From: Streptomyces sp. CG1
Lineage (GTDB): Bacteria > Actinomycetota > Actinomycetes > Streptomycetales > Streptomycetaceae
Direction of reading: 5' to 3'
Assembly (NCBI RefSeq): GCF_041080625.1
Contig: NZ_CP163518.1
Span: 10,347,501 to 10,411,500, forward strand
Length of the DNA stretch: 64,000 nt
A program made the translations under genes and the position numbers. The notes beneath the pieces were generated by a model. It had not been told where the DNA came from. It did not search any database and saw nothing but the letters and a program-made list of their open reading frames with translations. Positions 9,974-18,546 of the stretch are shown here, piece after piece; within the stretch, counting starts at the first letter, position 1, and every line of letters starts with the position of its first letter.

Positions 9974-10135
9974 TCAGCGGGCGGGTCGCTGCGGCTGGAC
10001 AGGTGCGGTGGACTTGCGGGTCTGCTGTCGACGGGCGCGCAGTTCCATGCCGCGCTTGCGGAGGATGAACAGGGCCGCGATGACGATTCCGGTGGGGATG
10101 CCGATCCATCCGGCGATGTAGTGGGCGAGGAACAT
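9974..10135 (-). CDS. Small single-span membrane protein (53 aa)
   Basis: 53 residues from ATG at 10135, with GGAGG 7 bases upstream and a TGA at 9974-9976. The N-terminal half is one membrane segment ('IAGWIGIPTGIVIAALFIL'). It is followed at once by a strongly basic tail rich in Arg/Gln ('RKRGMELRARRQQTRKS'), so a cytoplasmic C-terminus is expected by the positive-inside rule. A hairpin terminator follows. The good ribosome-binding site, codon bias and terminator support a real gene. No family is recognised and no function can be given. It is the last gene on this strand after the response regulator and a larger membrane protein. Confidence 0.6.
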   Translation of the reverse strand: MFLAHYIAGWIGIPTGIVIAALFILRKRGMELRARRQQTRKSTAPVQPQRPAR

Positions 10136-10354
10136 GTCAGGGCCTCCGGTTTGCTGTCATCGCTGCTGGGCGTTGCCTTGGATGTCCTTCACGCTAGGGA
10201 CCGGGGGGTTCACCGGGCGTCGGCGCGTGGTTGTACTCCGGGTGGGGGCTGGGTGGAGGCGGATACGACCATGGCGTGCGTGGCGGTGGGCGGCTGTGCC
10301 TGCCGGGTCTGGGGCGCCAGGGGACGACGGCCGGGCTGGTGTTGGTCGGTGTGC

Positions 10355-10609
10355 TCAGGTGCGAGGGCGTGTGGCCAGCCACCAGCACAGGCCGGCGAGG
10401 GGGAGTTCGACGGCCGCGGCGAGGAGGAGGGAGAGCGGGAGGTCGTGCGGGGTGCTGGTGGTGATGTCGAACCATGCGTCGACGCAGAGCATGGCGGCGC
10501 TGGCGGCGGCGTGGGGAGGGACACGGTCGCATCGGCGGGGGCGCAGGGCGTAGGCGCCGGTACGGGCGAGTTGGCCGAGGAGGAAGACGTCGAAGCCGAC
10601 CCAGGCCAT
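10355..10609 (-). CDS. Integral membrane protein, start unclear
   Basis: 84 residues from ATG at 10609, but the same frame stays open and protein-like upstream to about 10744. That upstream part includes another membrane segment ('PLYLTLSAILLPWIVHLSD') and the conserved-looking 'RMAWVGFDVFLLGQLARTGA', yet it has no ATG, GTG or TTG. With the extension it resembles the small four-span membrane proteins common in Streptomyces ('...YDLAWAGFDVLL...VDAWFDV...VELPLA.LC'). Here 'CVDAWFDITTSTPHDLPLSL' and 'VELPLAGLCWWL' are clear. It directly follows the response regulator gene. Either the annotated start has been lost by a small indel or the product is N-terminally short. Confidence 0.6.
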   Translation of the reverse strand: MAWVGFDVFLLGQLARTGAYALRPRRCDRVPPHAAASAAMLCVDAWFDITTSTPHDLPLSLLLAAAVELPLAGLCWWLATRPRT

Positions 10610-10761
10610 GCGGTAGTGCTCGGACAGCTGGCGCCCCGGCAGTGAGTCGGAGAGGTGGACGATCCAGGGCAGCAGGATCGCGCTCAGCGTGAGATAGAGC
10701 GGTCCGACCCAGCGGGGGAGCCCGGAGCGGGTCGTCGTCGCGGGTGTCGTCGGGCGGGTGG

Positions 10762-11442
10762 TTACGTGTTGGTTCCGGGGTCGGCGTAGCCGTGGGTGTA
10801 GGCGTAGCGGATGGCCTGGGCGCGGTCGCGGCTGCCGGTCTTGGTGAAGATGCGGTTGATGTGGGTCTTGACGGTGGCTTCGCTGACGACGAGCTGGCGG
10901 GCGATCTCCCGGTTGGAGCGGCCCTCGGCGATCAGACGCAGTACGTCCGCCTCGCGGGCCGTGAGATCGTCCGGGCCGGAACCGGCGGGTGTGGCCGGGG
11001 CGGGTGTGCCGGTGGCTGCGGCGAGCAGGGTGCGCTGTGCGGCGGGGTCGAGGACGGCCTGGCCTGCGGCGGCGGCCTTGACGGCGCGTTCGATGTCGGC
11101 GCGGGTGGCGGCCTTGGTCAGGTAGCCGAGGGCGCCGGCCTGCAGGGCGCCGAGGATGGACGTGTCGTCCTCGTAGGTGGTCAGCACCACGACCCGGATG
11201 TCCGGACGGTCGGCGAGGATGCGGGAGGTGGCGTCGATGCCGTCGCAGTGCGGCATGTTGAGGTCCATCAGCACCACGTCCGGCTGGAGGTCACGGGCGA
11301 GCGCGGCGGCGGCGTTGCCGTCCTCGGCCTGGCCGACGACCTCGATGCCCGGGAGGGTGTCCAGCAGCAGCGCCAGTCCTTCCCGGACGGCGGCTTGGTC
11401 GTCGACGACGAGGACTCTGATCGGGGGCGTGGTACCGGTCAC
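10762..11442 (-). CDS. NarL/FixJ-family response regulator
   Basis: 226 residues from GTG at 11442; GTG overlaps the TGA of the histidine kinase gene (GTGA), a typical translational coupling, and is preferred over an upstream in-frame start. The receiver domain (1-120) has the acidic pair 'VLVVDDQ', the phosphorylation site Asp60 in 'VVLMDLNMP', the Thr in 'VVVLTTYE' and Lys in 'GYLTKAA'. A linker rich in Ala/Pro leads to a LuxR helix-turn-helix ('LTAREADVLRLIAEGRSNRE', 'VVSEATVKTHINRIFTKTG'). It should be phosphorylated by the kinase encoded just upstream, but that gene is frameshifted in this sequence. Targets are unknown; the adjacent membrane protein may be one. Confidence 0.9.
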   Translation of the reverse strand: MTGTTPPIRVLVVDDQAAVREGLALLLDTLPGIEVVGQAEDGNAAAALARDLQPDVVLMDLNMPHCDGIDATSRILADRPDIRVVVLTTYEDDTSILGALQAGALGYLTKAATRADIERAVKAAAAGQAVLDPAAQRTLLAAATGTPAPATPAGSGPDDLTAREADVLRLIAEGRSNREIARQLVVSEATVKTHINRIFTKTGSRDRAQAIRYAYTHGYADPGTNT

Positions 11443-12616
11443 GCGGGAATTGTGACGCACGCCTGCCAGGCGTTGTCCATGACTTCGGTGTGAAGGGTGC
11501 CGTCTGCCAGCAGGGCGCGTTCGCGCAGACCGGTCAGTCCGTAGCCGCCTCCGCTGGCGCCGAGGGGCCGGGGAGTGGCGGCGTCGGGCAGCGGGTTGGA
11601 GGCGGTGAGCGTGGTGTGGTCCTCGCTGTAGACGAGGGTGAGCGTGACGGGTTGGCCGGGGGCGTGTTTGGCCGCGTTGGTGACCGCCTCCTGTGCGGTG
11701 CGCAGCACGGCGAGGGTGGCGTCCGGCTCCAGGTGGCGGACGGTCCCTCGACGTGGAGGCTCACGGCCGGGGCGGTGTCGTCCAGCTCGGGACCGGTGGT
11801 CAGGCGGGCCAGTGCCTCGGGCAGGAGCGCGCTGTCCTCGCGCAGGGCGTGGACGGCGCGGCGGGTCTCGGTCAGGCCCGCGCGGGCGAGATCGCCGGCA
11901 CGCACGGCCGACGCGATCGAGGGCCTTGCCCAGGGCGGGGTCCTCGCGGGTTGCCGGGCTTTGCCGCAACAGTGCCTGCGCGGCTTCGAGTTGCGTGGAC
12001 AGGGCGCCGAGGGAGTGGGCGAGGATGTCGTGGATCTCGCGGGCGAGCCGGGTGCGCTCGTGCAGGACGGCGGCCTGGGCCTCGGTCTGCTGGGCGCGGC
12101 GGGTCTGTTCCAGCAGCGCCTCGGCCTGGTCGGCGCGCTGGACGTGGCCGAGACGGATGAAGCCCGTCCCCAGACCGGCACCAGATAGCCGAGCATCACC
12201 GCCGTACCGCCGCCGACCACGATGGTCGTCACGGCGAGAGCGAGTGACCCGGTCACGGCGATCGCGATGGAGGTCTCGGGCGTCAGGGCCGCTGCCGCCA
12301 CCATCGCCGCCACGGCCGCCGCGGCGATGCCGACCGAACGCGGGGACAGTCCGCCAAGAGCATCCCCGCCCAGCGCCGTCGCAGCCAGGGCCACGGTCAG
12401 CAGCCGCTGCCGGTGCTCCGCAGCGATCCACAGCAGCCACTCAACCGCCATCACCTCCAGCGTGCAGGAAATCGCCAGCCCTCGGCCGTGTCAGTCGGCG
12501 GGTGGACGAGCGTGCGCGGTGGTGTAGAGCAGGGCCGCCAGACCGGCGAGCCGCATGACGCGGATACCCCACAAATAGGCGGGACGCTCGCGGAGCGCTG
12601 GGACGACGGCGGGCAT
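11439..12616 (-). pseudogene. Two-component sensor histidine kinase (HisKA_3), multiply frameshifted
   Basis: All parts of a NarL-partner kinase are present but spread over frames. The ATG at 12616 (GGGAG 5 bases upstream) opens a short membrane N-terminus. Next comes a transmembrane block ('RSVGIAAAAVAAMVAAAALT'), then the dimerisation/phosphoacceptor segment ('RLAREIHDILAHSLGALSTQ' with the histidine), then a helix in another frame, then the ATPase part ('AQEAVTNAAKHAPGQPVTLT', 'YGLTGLRERALLADG'). Frame changes fall near 12168 (a four-G run where five would restore), 11930 and 11745 (a three-base run), plus at least one near 12480. These could be sequencing indels or true decay. The stop overlaps the response regulator start. 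Confidence 0.75.
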
Positions 12617-12890
12617 ACAGGCTCCCGGATCAAGCGGGCGAACGCCGGCCGGGCCGGACGTACTCAGGGTGGGCCGGACGCGATGACCGGACCCTACCGC
12701 GCCCCGCACCGATGCCATCAGCGCTGGTGCCAGGCCACAGAGGTACCACCCGGCACGGAGAACTTCCGCCCCCGAACTCGGTTGCCAGGGGATCGGCCGG
12801 GGCCTTCTCTCCCTGCGCTGCCCTGCCCCTTCCTCCGGTCCACACGAGGGAAAGCCGGCCGGACCCGCCGTCCACGCACCCGGCGATCAC

Positions 12891-12917
12891 CAGCGGCATC
12901 AACCCGGTCTCCACCCG
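12891..12917. repeat. 27-bp direct repeat, copy 1
   Basis: Identical to the copy at 13169-13195; both begin CAGCGGCATCAACCC. The copies are 278 bases apart and the flanks differ. Confidence 0.7.
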
Positions 12918-13168
12918 CGATCCACTACCAGGCTGACGCGACCGCCCTGGCCGCGTACCTAGCGTGGAAACCAGTCAGGCACCCCAACCACCGCACGTCG
13001 AAACGAGTTCAGTGATGTTGATCGGTCTCGTCATCCGCCTCGTCAAGCGCCTCACCTCTCGTGGGTGAGTGACCGCCCTCGTGCCACCACCCCAAGCGCC
13101 CCTGGGATCTGCTCCCCGGGGCGCTCGCGTGTGCGCCAGCACACAACCGCGAGGGCATTCACACAGTT

Positions 13169-13195
13169 CAGCGGCATCAACCCGGTCTCCACCCG
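13169..13195. repeat. 27-bp direct repeat, copy 2
   Basis: Second identical copy of the 27-bp repeat, about 100 bases upstream of the membrane protein gene at 13292. Confidence 0.7.
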
Positions 13196-13291
13196 GCACC
13201 CACCCGCAGACCGACGAGCCGGACCCACCCGCGCTCGTAGTTTCCAAGACGTCAGCCGACCCCGGCACCACCACACCGCGAAGGACCCGAC

Positions 13292-13837
13292 ATGAACGCC
13301 AGCGTCTGGATCGTCAACCTCGCCGTCCTGGCCACGGTGCTCCACGCCGACCTCGGCTACAAGAAGATCGCCTGGCTCCGCCTCGCCCGCCCGATCCTGC
13401 TCGCCGTCGCGGTCGTACCGATCTTCGTCAAGAACATCGCCACCCACGGCAACGGTCTCACCCTGGAGATCATCGGCCTGGCCGCCGGCCTGCTGCTCGG
13501 TCTGCTCGCCGCCGCACTGCTCAAGGTCCGCTACGACGAAGACCGCCGAGCCTCGTTCTCCACCGGCCGTGCCCCCTACGCCGCTCTGTGGGCCGTGGTC
13601 ATCGGCGCCCGTCTGATGTTCGCGTACGCCTCCGTGCACATCTTCCCCGCCCAGCTCGGCCGCTGGATGCTCACCCACCACATCACCGGCGACGCCCTCA
13701 CCGACGCGTTGATCTTCCTGGCCATCGGCATGCTCGTCGCCCGCACCGCCGCCCTCCTCACCAAGGGCACCCGCGCCACCCACGCCCACCTCGCCCACAC
13801 CACCAGCGCGCCCACCCGGCAGTACAACGCTGCCTGA
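13292..13837 (+). CDS. Integral membrane protein (CcdC/DUF1453-like)
   Basis: 181 residues from ATG at 13292; AAGGA lies 6 bases upstream. Hydrophobic segments are visible at about 3-20, 32-48, 58-78 ('LEIIGLAAGLLLGLLAAALL'), 98-115 ('YAALWAVVIGARLMFAYASV') and 135-155 ('ALTDALIFLAIGMLVARTAA'), with a basic/His-rich cytoplasmic tail. The repeated pattern of short loops and 'GARLMFAY' resembles DUF1453/CcdC-like membrane proteins of actinobacteria, function unknown. Followed by a hairpin terminator. It stands alone. Confidence 0.75.
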   Translation: MNASVWIVNLAVLATVLHADLGYKKIAWLRLARPILLAVAVVPIFVKNIATHGNGLTLEIIGLAAGLLLGLLAAALLKVRYDEDRRASFSTGRAPYAALWAVVIGARLMFAYASVHIFPAQLGRWMLTHHITGDALTDALIFLAIGMLVARTAALLTKGTRATHAHLAHTTSAPTRQYNAA

Positions 13838-13857
13838 TGCCTCACGGCACACAAGCC

Positions 13858-13893
13858 GGACCGCCGATACCACCAGCGTGTGGCCGGCGGTCC
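13858..13893. terminator. Hairpin terminator after the membrane protein
   Basis: Arms GGACCGCCG (13858-13866) and CGGCGGTCC (13885-13893) pair perfectly, 21 bases after the stop of the membrane protein gene. Confidence 0.55.
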
Positions 13894-14033
13894 CGTCGCG
13901 TGAACCAGGCCAGGGCCCACGGGCGGGATCGGGGCCGGCGGCGGCCACCGTTGACGCCCCGACCCGCTTGCGCAGCAGGGCACGCGAAGTAGTCGAGCAG
14001 GCTCTGCAACCGCTCGTCTTCGCTGGACGGGCC

Positions 14034-14626
14034 CTAGAGGTTCGAGAGGGCCGCGTCGTACCCGACCGGATCCATGATGAAGTCTGGTTCGCGCGAGTCC
14101 AGCACCTTCCAGCGGGCACCGACCAGCGGGCACCGATCTCCTCCAACACCTCGGCCAGGGAAGTGACGGACCGCTGTTCGATACGGCACTTCCAGTGACA
14201 GAGCCTGTCCTCTACGGACACCCGCCCGTAGGCCAGAGTTGACGCCGAGGCCCTGGCGGATGCCCCACTGCCGAAGTTCCTCGGCGGCCTCCTGCAACGC
14301 GAGGTCTGAGTTGAGGCTGAGGAAGAGAGTCAGGCGAATGGGCTCGGTTCGGCCGGGTGTCGTGTGGCCGGACCGTGAGCGGCTCGCCGGCGAGGTTGTG
14401 GGCGGTGAAGGCGCGGCGTGCGACCAGCCTGCGCATGGCGACGATGATGGTTGCGACTGCCTCGCTTCCGCACGACACGGTTTCCGCCTCGATACCGCGT
14501 TCGTAGGTGCGGACTTTCAGCGTCTGAGTGCCGGAGGAGGATCGCGTCCACACGGCGGCGGTGGGGCACTTTGAGATCGGTGCTGGCCGGGGTGGTTTGG
14601 GTGGGCATTCGGGGGATTCGGTGCAT
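14034..14626 (-). pseudogene. Unrecognised protein gene, frameshifted
   Basis: Good protein-like sequence continues on the minus strand in alternating frames: 'TLKVRTYERGIEAETVSCGS' and 'AMRRLVARRAFTAHNLAGEP', then 'LFLSLNSDLALQEAAEELRQ' and 'WGIRQGLGVNSG', then 'VTSLAEVLEEIGARW', then 'KVLDSREPDFIMDPVGYDAA' to the stop at 14034. Joined, this would be one soluble protein of about 170-190 residues with at least three frame changes. The family was not recognised and no function is proposed. It lies next to IS debris, consistent with decay. Confidence 0.45.
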
Positions 14627-14710
14627 GGGAGAGCGGCCGTCGGCTCAACTGTCCAGCGCACAAGCTGAGTTCGGGTATGTGGCAGGCCACCGTCCGCAAC
14701 CGCCTGGGGG

Positions 14711-15334
14711 CGCGAGCGACTTGTCCGACGAGCGCTGGGCCCCTGATCGAGCCGTGATCACCTCGTGGAAGGCCCGGCACCCCTCCGCCAGCGGCCACCA
14801 GGGCAACTACGACATGCGGGAGATCGTCAACTCGCTGCTCTACCAGTCCCGCACCGGCTGCCAGTGGGACTACCTCCCCCACGACCTGCCGCCCGCTGGC
14901 GCGGTGAAGTACTACTTCTACAAGTGGCGCGACGACGGCACCGACCAGACCATCCACGACCTGCTGCGCTGGCAGGTGCGGGAGAAGAGGGGCCGATTAG
15001 CCGATCCCAGGCTGGTGGTGCCAGACCCCCAGAGCCGGCACGCCGCCGCCGGGGTGTGGACCAGGGGTTCAAGAAGACCGTCGTGGACCACGGGAAGCAG
15101 GTGGGCATCGACGTCGGAGTCGTCGAGCGCAACCCGGCCGAGACGGGGTTCGTGCCCCAGCACAAGCGGTGGATGGTGGAGCAGACGAACGGGATCTTGA
15201 TGCTCCGCCGCAGGCTGGTGCGCGACTACGAGGACCGGCCCGCCTCGGCCGAGTCCCGGGTGCACTGGGCGATAAGCGAGCGGATGTCGAAGATGCTGAC
15301 CGGCACTTCCACGCCCGCCTGGGGCGGAGCATGA
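14711..15334 (+). pseudogene. IS5-family transposase with internal deletion
   Basis: N-terminal part is typical of Streptomyces IS5/IS112-type transposases ('SDLSDERWAPDRAVITSWKA', 'YQSRTGCQWDYLPHDLPP', 'VKYYFYKWRDDGTDQTIHDL'). After 'RLADPRLVV' the sequence jumps, in another frame, to the C-terminal part ('QGFKKTVVDHGKQVGIDVGV', 'GFVPQHKRWMVEQTNGILML', 'RRRLVRDYEDRPASAESRVH'). About 70-80 codons carrying the first catalytic aspartate are missing. No terminal inverted repeats were identified, so this is a dead, truncated element. Confidence 0.85.
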
Positions 15335-15740
15335 CCGGCGGGGAACTGATGTTGGGGGCGCTGCTGGCGCGGCTGGACGAGCGGGAGCGGGAGATCGCTG
15401 CGCAGGCCGAAGCAGCCCGGGAGAAGATCGCGGAGCTGACCGCACTGCTGGACGGGTTCGACCCCGCCGCCGAGGAGATCCGGATCACTCGCAAGACGCT
15501 GCTGGGGCTGCCCGATCCGCCACCACCCGTGCCGCCGGCCGCGAAGCTGCCGGACCATCCGGCCTACCAGCAGATCATGACGGTGTTCGCCGCGGCCGCT
15601 GCCCCGCTGCGGGCGCGGGCGGTGTGTGAGGTGATGGACTTGGAGATCGCGCCCAGCAACATCAACAACGTCCGTCTGAAGCTCAAGCGGCTCGCCGAGC
15701 GGGGATCCTGGCCGAGACCGAGCAGGGGCTGTTCACCCTG
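15331..15740 (+). pseudogene. IS-associated hypothetical protein, frameshifted near its end
   Basis: ATG at 15331 opens 'MTGGELMLGALLARLDERER', a coiled-coil-like N-terminus rich in Glu/Ala/Arg. A Pro-rich linker follows, then a winged-helix-like C-terminal segment ('YQQIMTVFAAAAAPLRARAV', 'APSNINNVRLKLKRLAERG'). At about 15705 the natural reading shifts frame ('GILAETEQGLFTLPRP'), leaving the original frame to run on without a stop into the acetyltransferase gene. Similar proteins are scattered through Streptomyces genomes, often near insertion sequences; function unknown. Confidence 0.5.
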
Positions 15741-15948
15741 CCACGGCCGTGGCCCCTCCGGCGGGCCGCAACCAGCCTGCTCAGCCCAGCCGAAAGGCCA
15801 ACCCGGGCAGCACCTCAAGTGCCGCCCTCCGGGGCGCTCGGTCGCGCCGATGAGCGGACACGCCGTTCTGCCAGCTCGCCGAGAAAACCCGTTGCGAGTG
15901 ACCCGCATCGGATGTCTGATTGATCGGCCACCGATCAGGGGAGGGAAC

Positions 15949-16527
15949 ATGAGGACGTCGCTGCCCACCCCCTCGTTGCACACCGCTCGCCTTCGACTGC
16001 GTGCCTTCGAAGACGCGGATGCGAACGACCTCTTCGCACTGCACAGCAACGCCTACGTGCTGCGCTACTGGGACGCGCCACCGTGGAGCGAACGCGTGCG
16101 CGCCGAGAAGTTCATCACGGCCTGCCAGCAGATGGCACAGGAGGGCACCGGGGCGCGGCTGGCCGTAGATCGTGTCTCCGACGGGGCGTTCATCGGCTGG
16201 TGCAGCCTGAACAGGTGGAATCCGGACTACCGCAGCGCGTCGCTCGGCTACTGCTTCGACGATGCAGCGTGGGGCCACGGCTACGCGACTGAGGCCGCGC
16301 GCGCTTTGCTGCGGTGGGCATTCGACACGCTGGACCTAAATCGCGTCCAAGCTGAGACCGATACGCGCAACGTGGCATCTGCCCGCGTGCTCGAGAAGCT
16401 CGGCTTCGTGCGGGAAGGGACGTTGCGGGAAGACTGCGTCGTCAACGGCGAGGTCTCTGACTCGTGGGTCTACGGGCTGATCAGGCGGGAGTGGCGGCCG
16501 CCGTCCGAGCCGGTTCCCGCCTACTGA
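15949..16527 (+). CDS. GNAT acetyltransferase, RimJ/RimL-like
   Basis: 192 residues from ATG at 15949 behind GGGGAGGGA. 'LHTARLRLRAFEDADANDLF' is the typical start of the RimJ/RimL (Acetyltransf_3) branch. 'YWDAPPWSERVRAEKFI' and 'FIGWCSLNRWNPDYRSASLG' form the substrate side. The acetyl-CoA pyrophosphate loop is in 'DDAAWGHGYATEAARALLRW', and 'LNRVQAETDTRNVASARVLE' with 'KLGFVREGTLRED' is the C-terminal signature. It probably N-acetylates a protein N-terminus or a small amine. It lies between IS and integrase debris and may be a passenger gene. Confidence 0.9.
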   Translation: MRTSLPTPSLHTARLRLRAFEDADANDLFALHSNAYVLRYWDAPPWSERVRAEKFITACQQMAQEGTGARLAVDRVSDGAFIGWCSLNRWNPDYRSASLGYCFDDAAWGHGYATEAARALLRWAFDTLDLNRVQAETDTRNVASARVLEKLGFVREGTLREDCVVNGEVSDSWVYGLIRREWRPPSEPVPAY

Positions 16528-16611
16528 ATTCCGTCGCTCGGCACCCGGTATCGGCTAACCCCAAGCAACTGATCACTGCGCCTCATCCACACACAACGGC
16601 GAACCGGAGAC

Positions 16612-17143
16612 AAGGGGTTACATACCGCTCTCTCAAGGCGCAAGCCCGTGCCTGGGGCGTCGAGTGGGAGGCCCGGTTTGCCCGCGGCGGGCTCCGGGTT
16701 CCGCGTGCGGCTGCGATCACGTTCAGGGACTGGCATGAGCGATGGTGGAAGGCGCAGACGGTCGAGCCCCACACGCTACGTCGTCGCTGATACGCGCGGC
16801 AGTCGACGACGACATGATCGTGGTCACTCCGTGCCGGAGAATCGACCCGCCTGGCCTTCCGCTCGAACCGCCGCAGTGGTTCACGCTCGATCAGACCCAA
16901 AGCATTCTGCACGAACTCCCCGTTGCCTGGTGCACCATGTGCCTGCTCGGCTTCTACACCGGACTGCGCTGGGGCGAACTCACGGGCCTGCACCGCCACC
17001 GCATCGACCAGCGCCGCTCGCGCCTGTTCGTGGTGGAGGTCAACACCAAGAGCGGCACCAAGGAATACCCGATCGGGCGCGGACCAAGGTCAAGGCAGCT
17101 GCGCAGCCCACGGCATTTCAGTTCTTGCTCGATCCCGAGATGA
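16612..17143 (+). pseudogene. Tyrosine site-specific integrase fragment, copy 1
   Basis: Pieces of an actinomycete tyrosine recombinase: 'SLKAQARAWGVEWEARFARG' and 'FRDWHERWWKAQTVEPHTL' (N-terminal and core-binding part). Then, after a gap and frame change, comes 'AAVDDDMIVVTPCRRID' and the start of the catalytic domain 'CLLGFYTGLRWGELTGLHRH' with the first catalytic Arg region (TGLRxGE). The C-terminal HxxR and Tyr motifs are absent. A second, independently deleted copy of the same protein lies at 39335-39721. Confidence 0.75.
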
Positions 17144-17153
17144 GCGGTAGGCG

Positions 17154-17354
17154 TCAGCCCAGGCCGATGGGGTTGACGAAGGTTTCGGGGCTGGGGGTGG
17201 TGCCGGCCTGGTCCCACAGGGCGCCGCCGTAGGGCCAGTTGAGAGTGACGTGCGTGGTCTCGTTGGGCGGGGTGATCAGGACCATGCCCGGTGCGAACGG
17301 ACGGGTGACCCCACCACACAGAGCTCGGAGTCCCACTCGGCACGGCGCCGGCAC
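17154..17354 (-). pseudogene. C-terminal fragment of an unrecognised protein
   Basis: A minus-strand frame ends cleanly with 'TPPNETTHVTLNWPYGGALW' and 'DQAGTTPSPETFVNPIGLG'. The composition looks like a real protein terminus, but there is no plausible start and no family was recognised. It is sandwiched between integrase and SDR remains. Confidence 0.3.
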
Positions 17355-17460
17355 GCCACAGCAGACACCGACGTCAGAGAAGTCGGGCGAGGGCGGCTGC
17401 GGAGGGGGTCCCGGGAGCCGTCTGGTAGACGATGATCACTTGCTGCTCCGCGCCGCGGAT

Positions 17461-17916
17461 GGTGAGTGCCTGCGCGCCTGGCGCGGCGGGCATATCGTGC
17501 AGGTGTCCAGCCTCGGCGGTCTCGCCGCCTTCCCTACCCTCGGGCTGTACAACGCTTCCAAGTGGGCGCTGGAGGGGATGAGCGAGGCACTTGCCCAGGA
17601 AGTCGGTCCGCTCGGTATCCACGTCACGATCGTCGAGCCAGGCCCCTACGGCACGGACTGGTCGGGCGCATCCGCGGTGCACACCGAACCCATCGCCGCC
17701 TACGAACCGATCCGCGAGGCACGCCGGGCGGGCGTCACCGCCCGGGCGCCACAGGATCCTCAGGCCACCGCCGACGTCATCCTCGAACTGGTCGACACCG
17801 AGGAACCACCCCTGCGGCTCTTCCTCGGCGCATACCCCTATCCCGTCGTTGAAGCCGCCTACCAGCGGCGCCTTGACACCTGGAACGCATGGCGAACGCT
17901 CGCCACTAGGGCCTGA
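17461..17916 (+). pseudogene. Short-chain dehydrogenase, C-terminal two thirds only
   Basis: Begins abruptly at 'GGHIVQVSSLGGLAAFPTLG' (strand 5 with the catalytic serine), continues through 'LYNASKWALEGMSEALAQEV' (YxxxK) and 'IHVTIVEPGPYGTDW' (the PG motif) to a natural C-terminus 'RLDTWNAWRTLATRA'. The first ~130 residues, including the TGxxxGxG NAD(P)-binding loop, are missing; upstream sequence is unrelated. It closely resembles the classical SDRs annotated as oxidoreductases beside WYL or MerR regulators. Confidence 0.75.
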
Positions 17917-17971
17917 CCGGCGTATTACCGGCGACTGATGGGCCGGCGCGAAACGCGAAAGAGGAGCGAAC

Positions 17972-18546
17972 ATGCGCAGCGAACGGCTCGGGCCGGTGCA
18001 CATCGTCGGCGCGGGCCCCTGGGGCGGGTGCCTCGGTGGCGCGGCGTTTCGCCCGCGCCGGCCACACGGTCGGACTCGTTGCGCGCGACTCCGCCCGGCT
18101 CGCCGCCCTGACCGCAGGTCTGACGGCGGACGGGTATCCCGACGGAGTCGTGTCCGGCCGACGCGAGGGATCCTCGCGCTGTCGAGCGGGCACTGGTGGT
18201 GCTCGGCGAGCGGCAGGGTCCGGCGGAGGCGCTGTGCTTCAGCCCACTGCTGCCGGACGTCGGCCTGATCAAGCCGGTGCTGGAGACCGCAGCCGACGAC
18301 CTGGACCGTGCGCTGGCGCTGAACGTGGTCGGGGCCGCTGCCGCCGCGCGGGCTGTTCTGCCCGCCATGCGTACGGCCGGTCGCGGCACACTGCTGTTCG
18401 TCACCGGCGGTGCCGTGGTGCACCCGAACCCCGACCGCGCAGCGAGCGCGATCGTCGGATCGGCCGGGCATGCCTACGCAGCGCTGCTCTCCCAGGCCCT
18501 CACCGATACGTTGATGCACGTCGCACATCTGGTTGTGCCATCTCAT
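17972..18546 (+). pseudogene. SDR-type oxidoreductase, frameshifted and truncated
   Basis: Three frames carry consecutive pieces: 'MRSERLGPVHIVGAGPWGG' (nucleotide-binding loop), then 'ARRFARAGHTVGLVARDSAR', then 'LALNVVGAAAAARAVLPAMR' and 'RGTLLFVTGGAVVHPN'. The catalytic YxxxK lies in the expected place as 'AGHAYAALLSQAL'. The C-terminus is lost where the WYL regulator gene ends on the other strand. Probably once a regulated partner of the WYL gene; now non-functional unless the frame changes are sequence errors. Confidence 0.65.

Larger units (their letters stand above)
12617..13291. other. Intergenic region with a 27-bp direct repeat, no gene seen
   Basis: 675 bases between the kinase and a membrane protein. 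No convincing coding frame on either strand. Two identical 27-bp copies are present (listed separately); read on the minus strand both encode the words 'RVETGLMPL', suggesting duplicated remains of one coding sequence. Confidence 0.4.

Noticed and set aside
13052..14221. 389-codon minus-strand frame over the membrane protein gene
   Set aside because: Antisense to the 13292 membrane gene for most of its length; only its upstream end carries real remnant coding.
15331..16527. A single long fusion of the IS-associated protein with the GNAT acetyltransferase
   Set aside because: The frame is open through the GNAT gene only because the first protein is frameshifted; the GNAT has its own ATG and ribosome-binding site at 15949.
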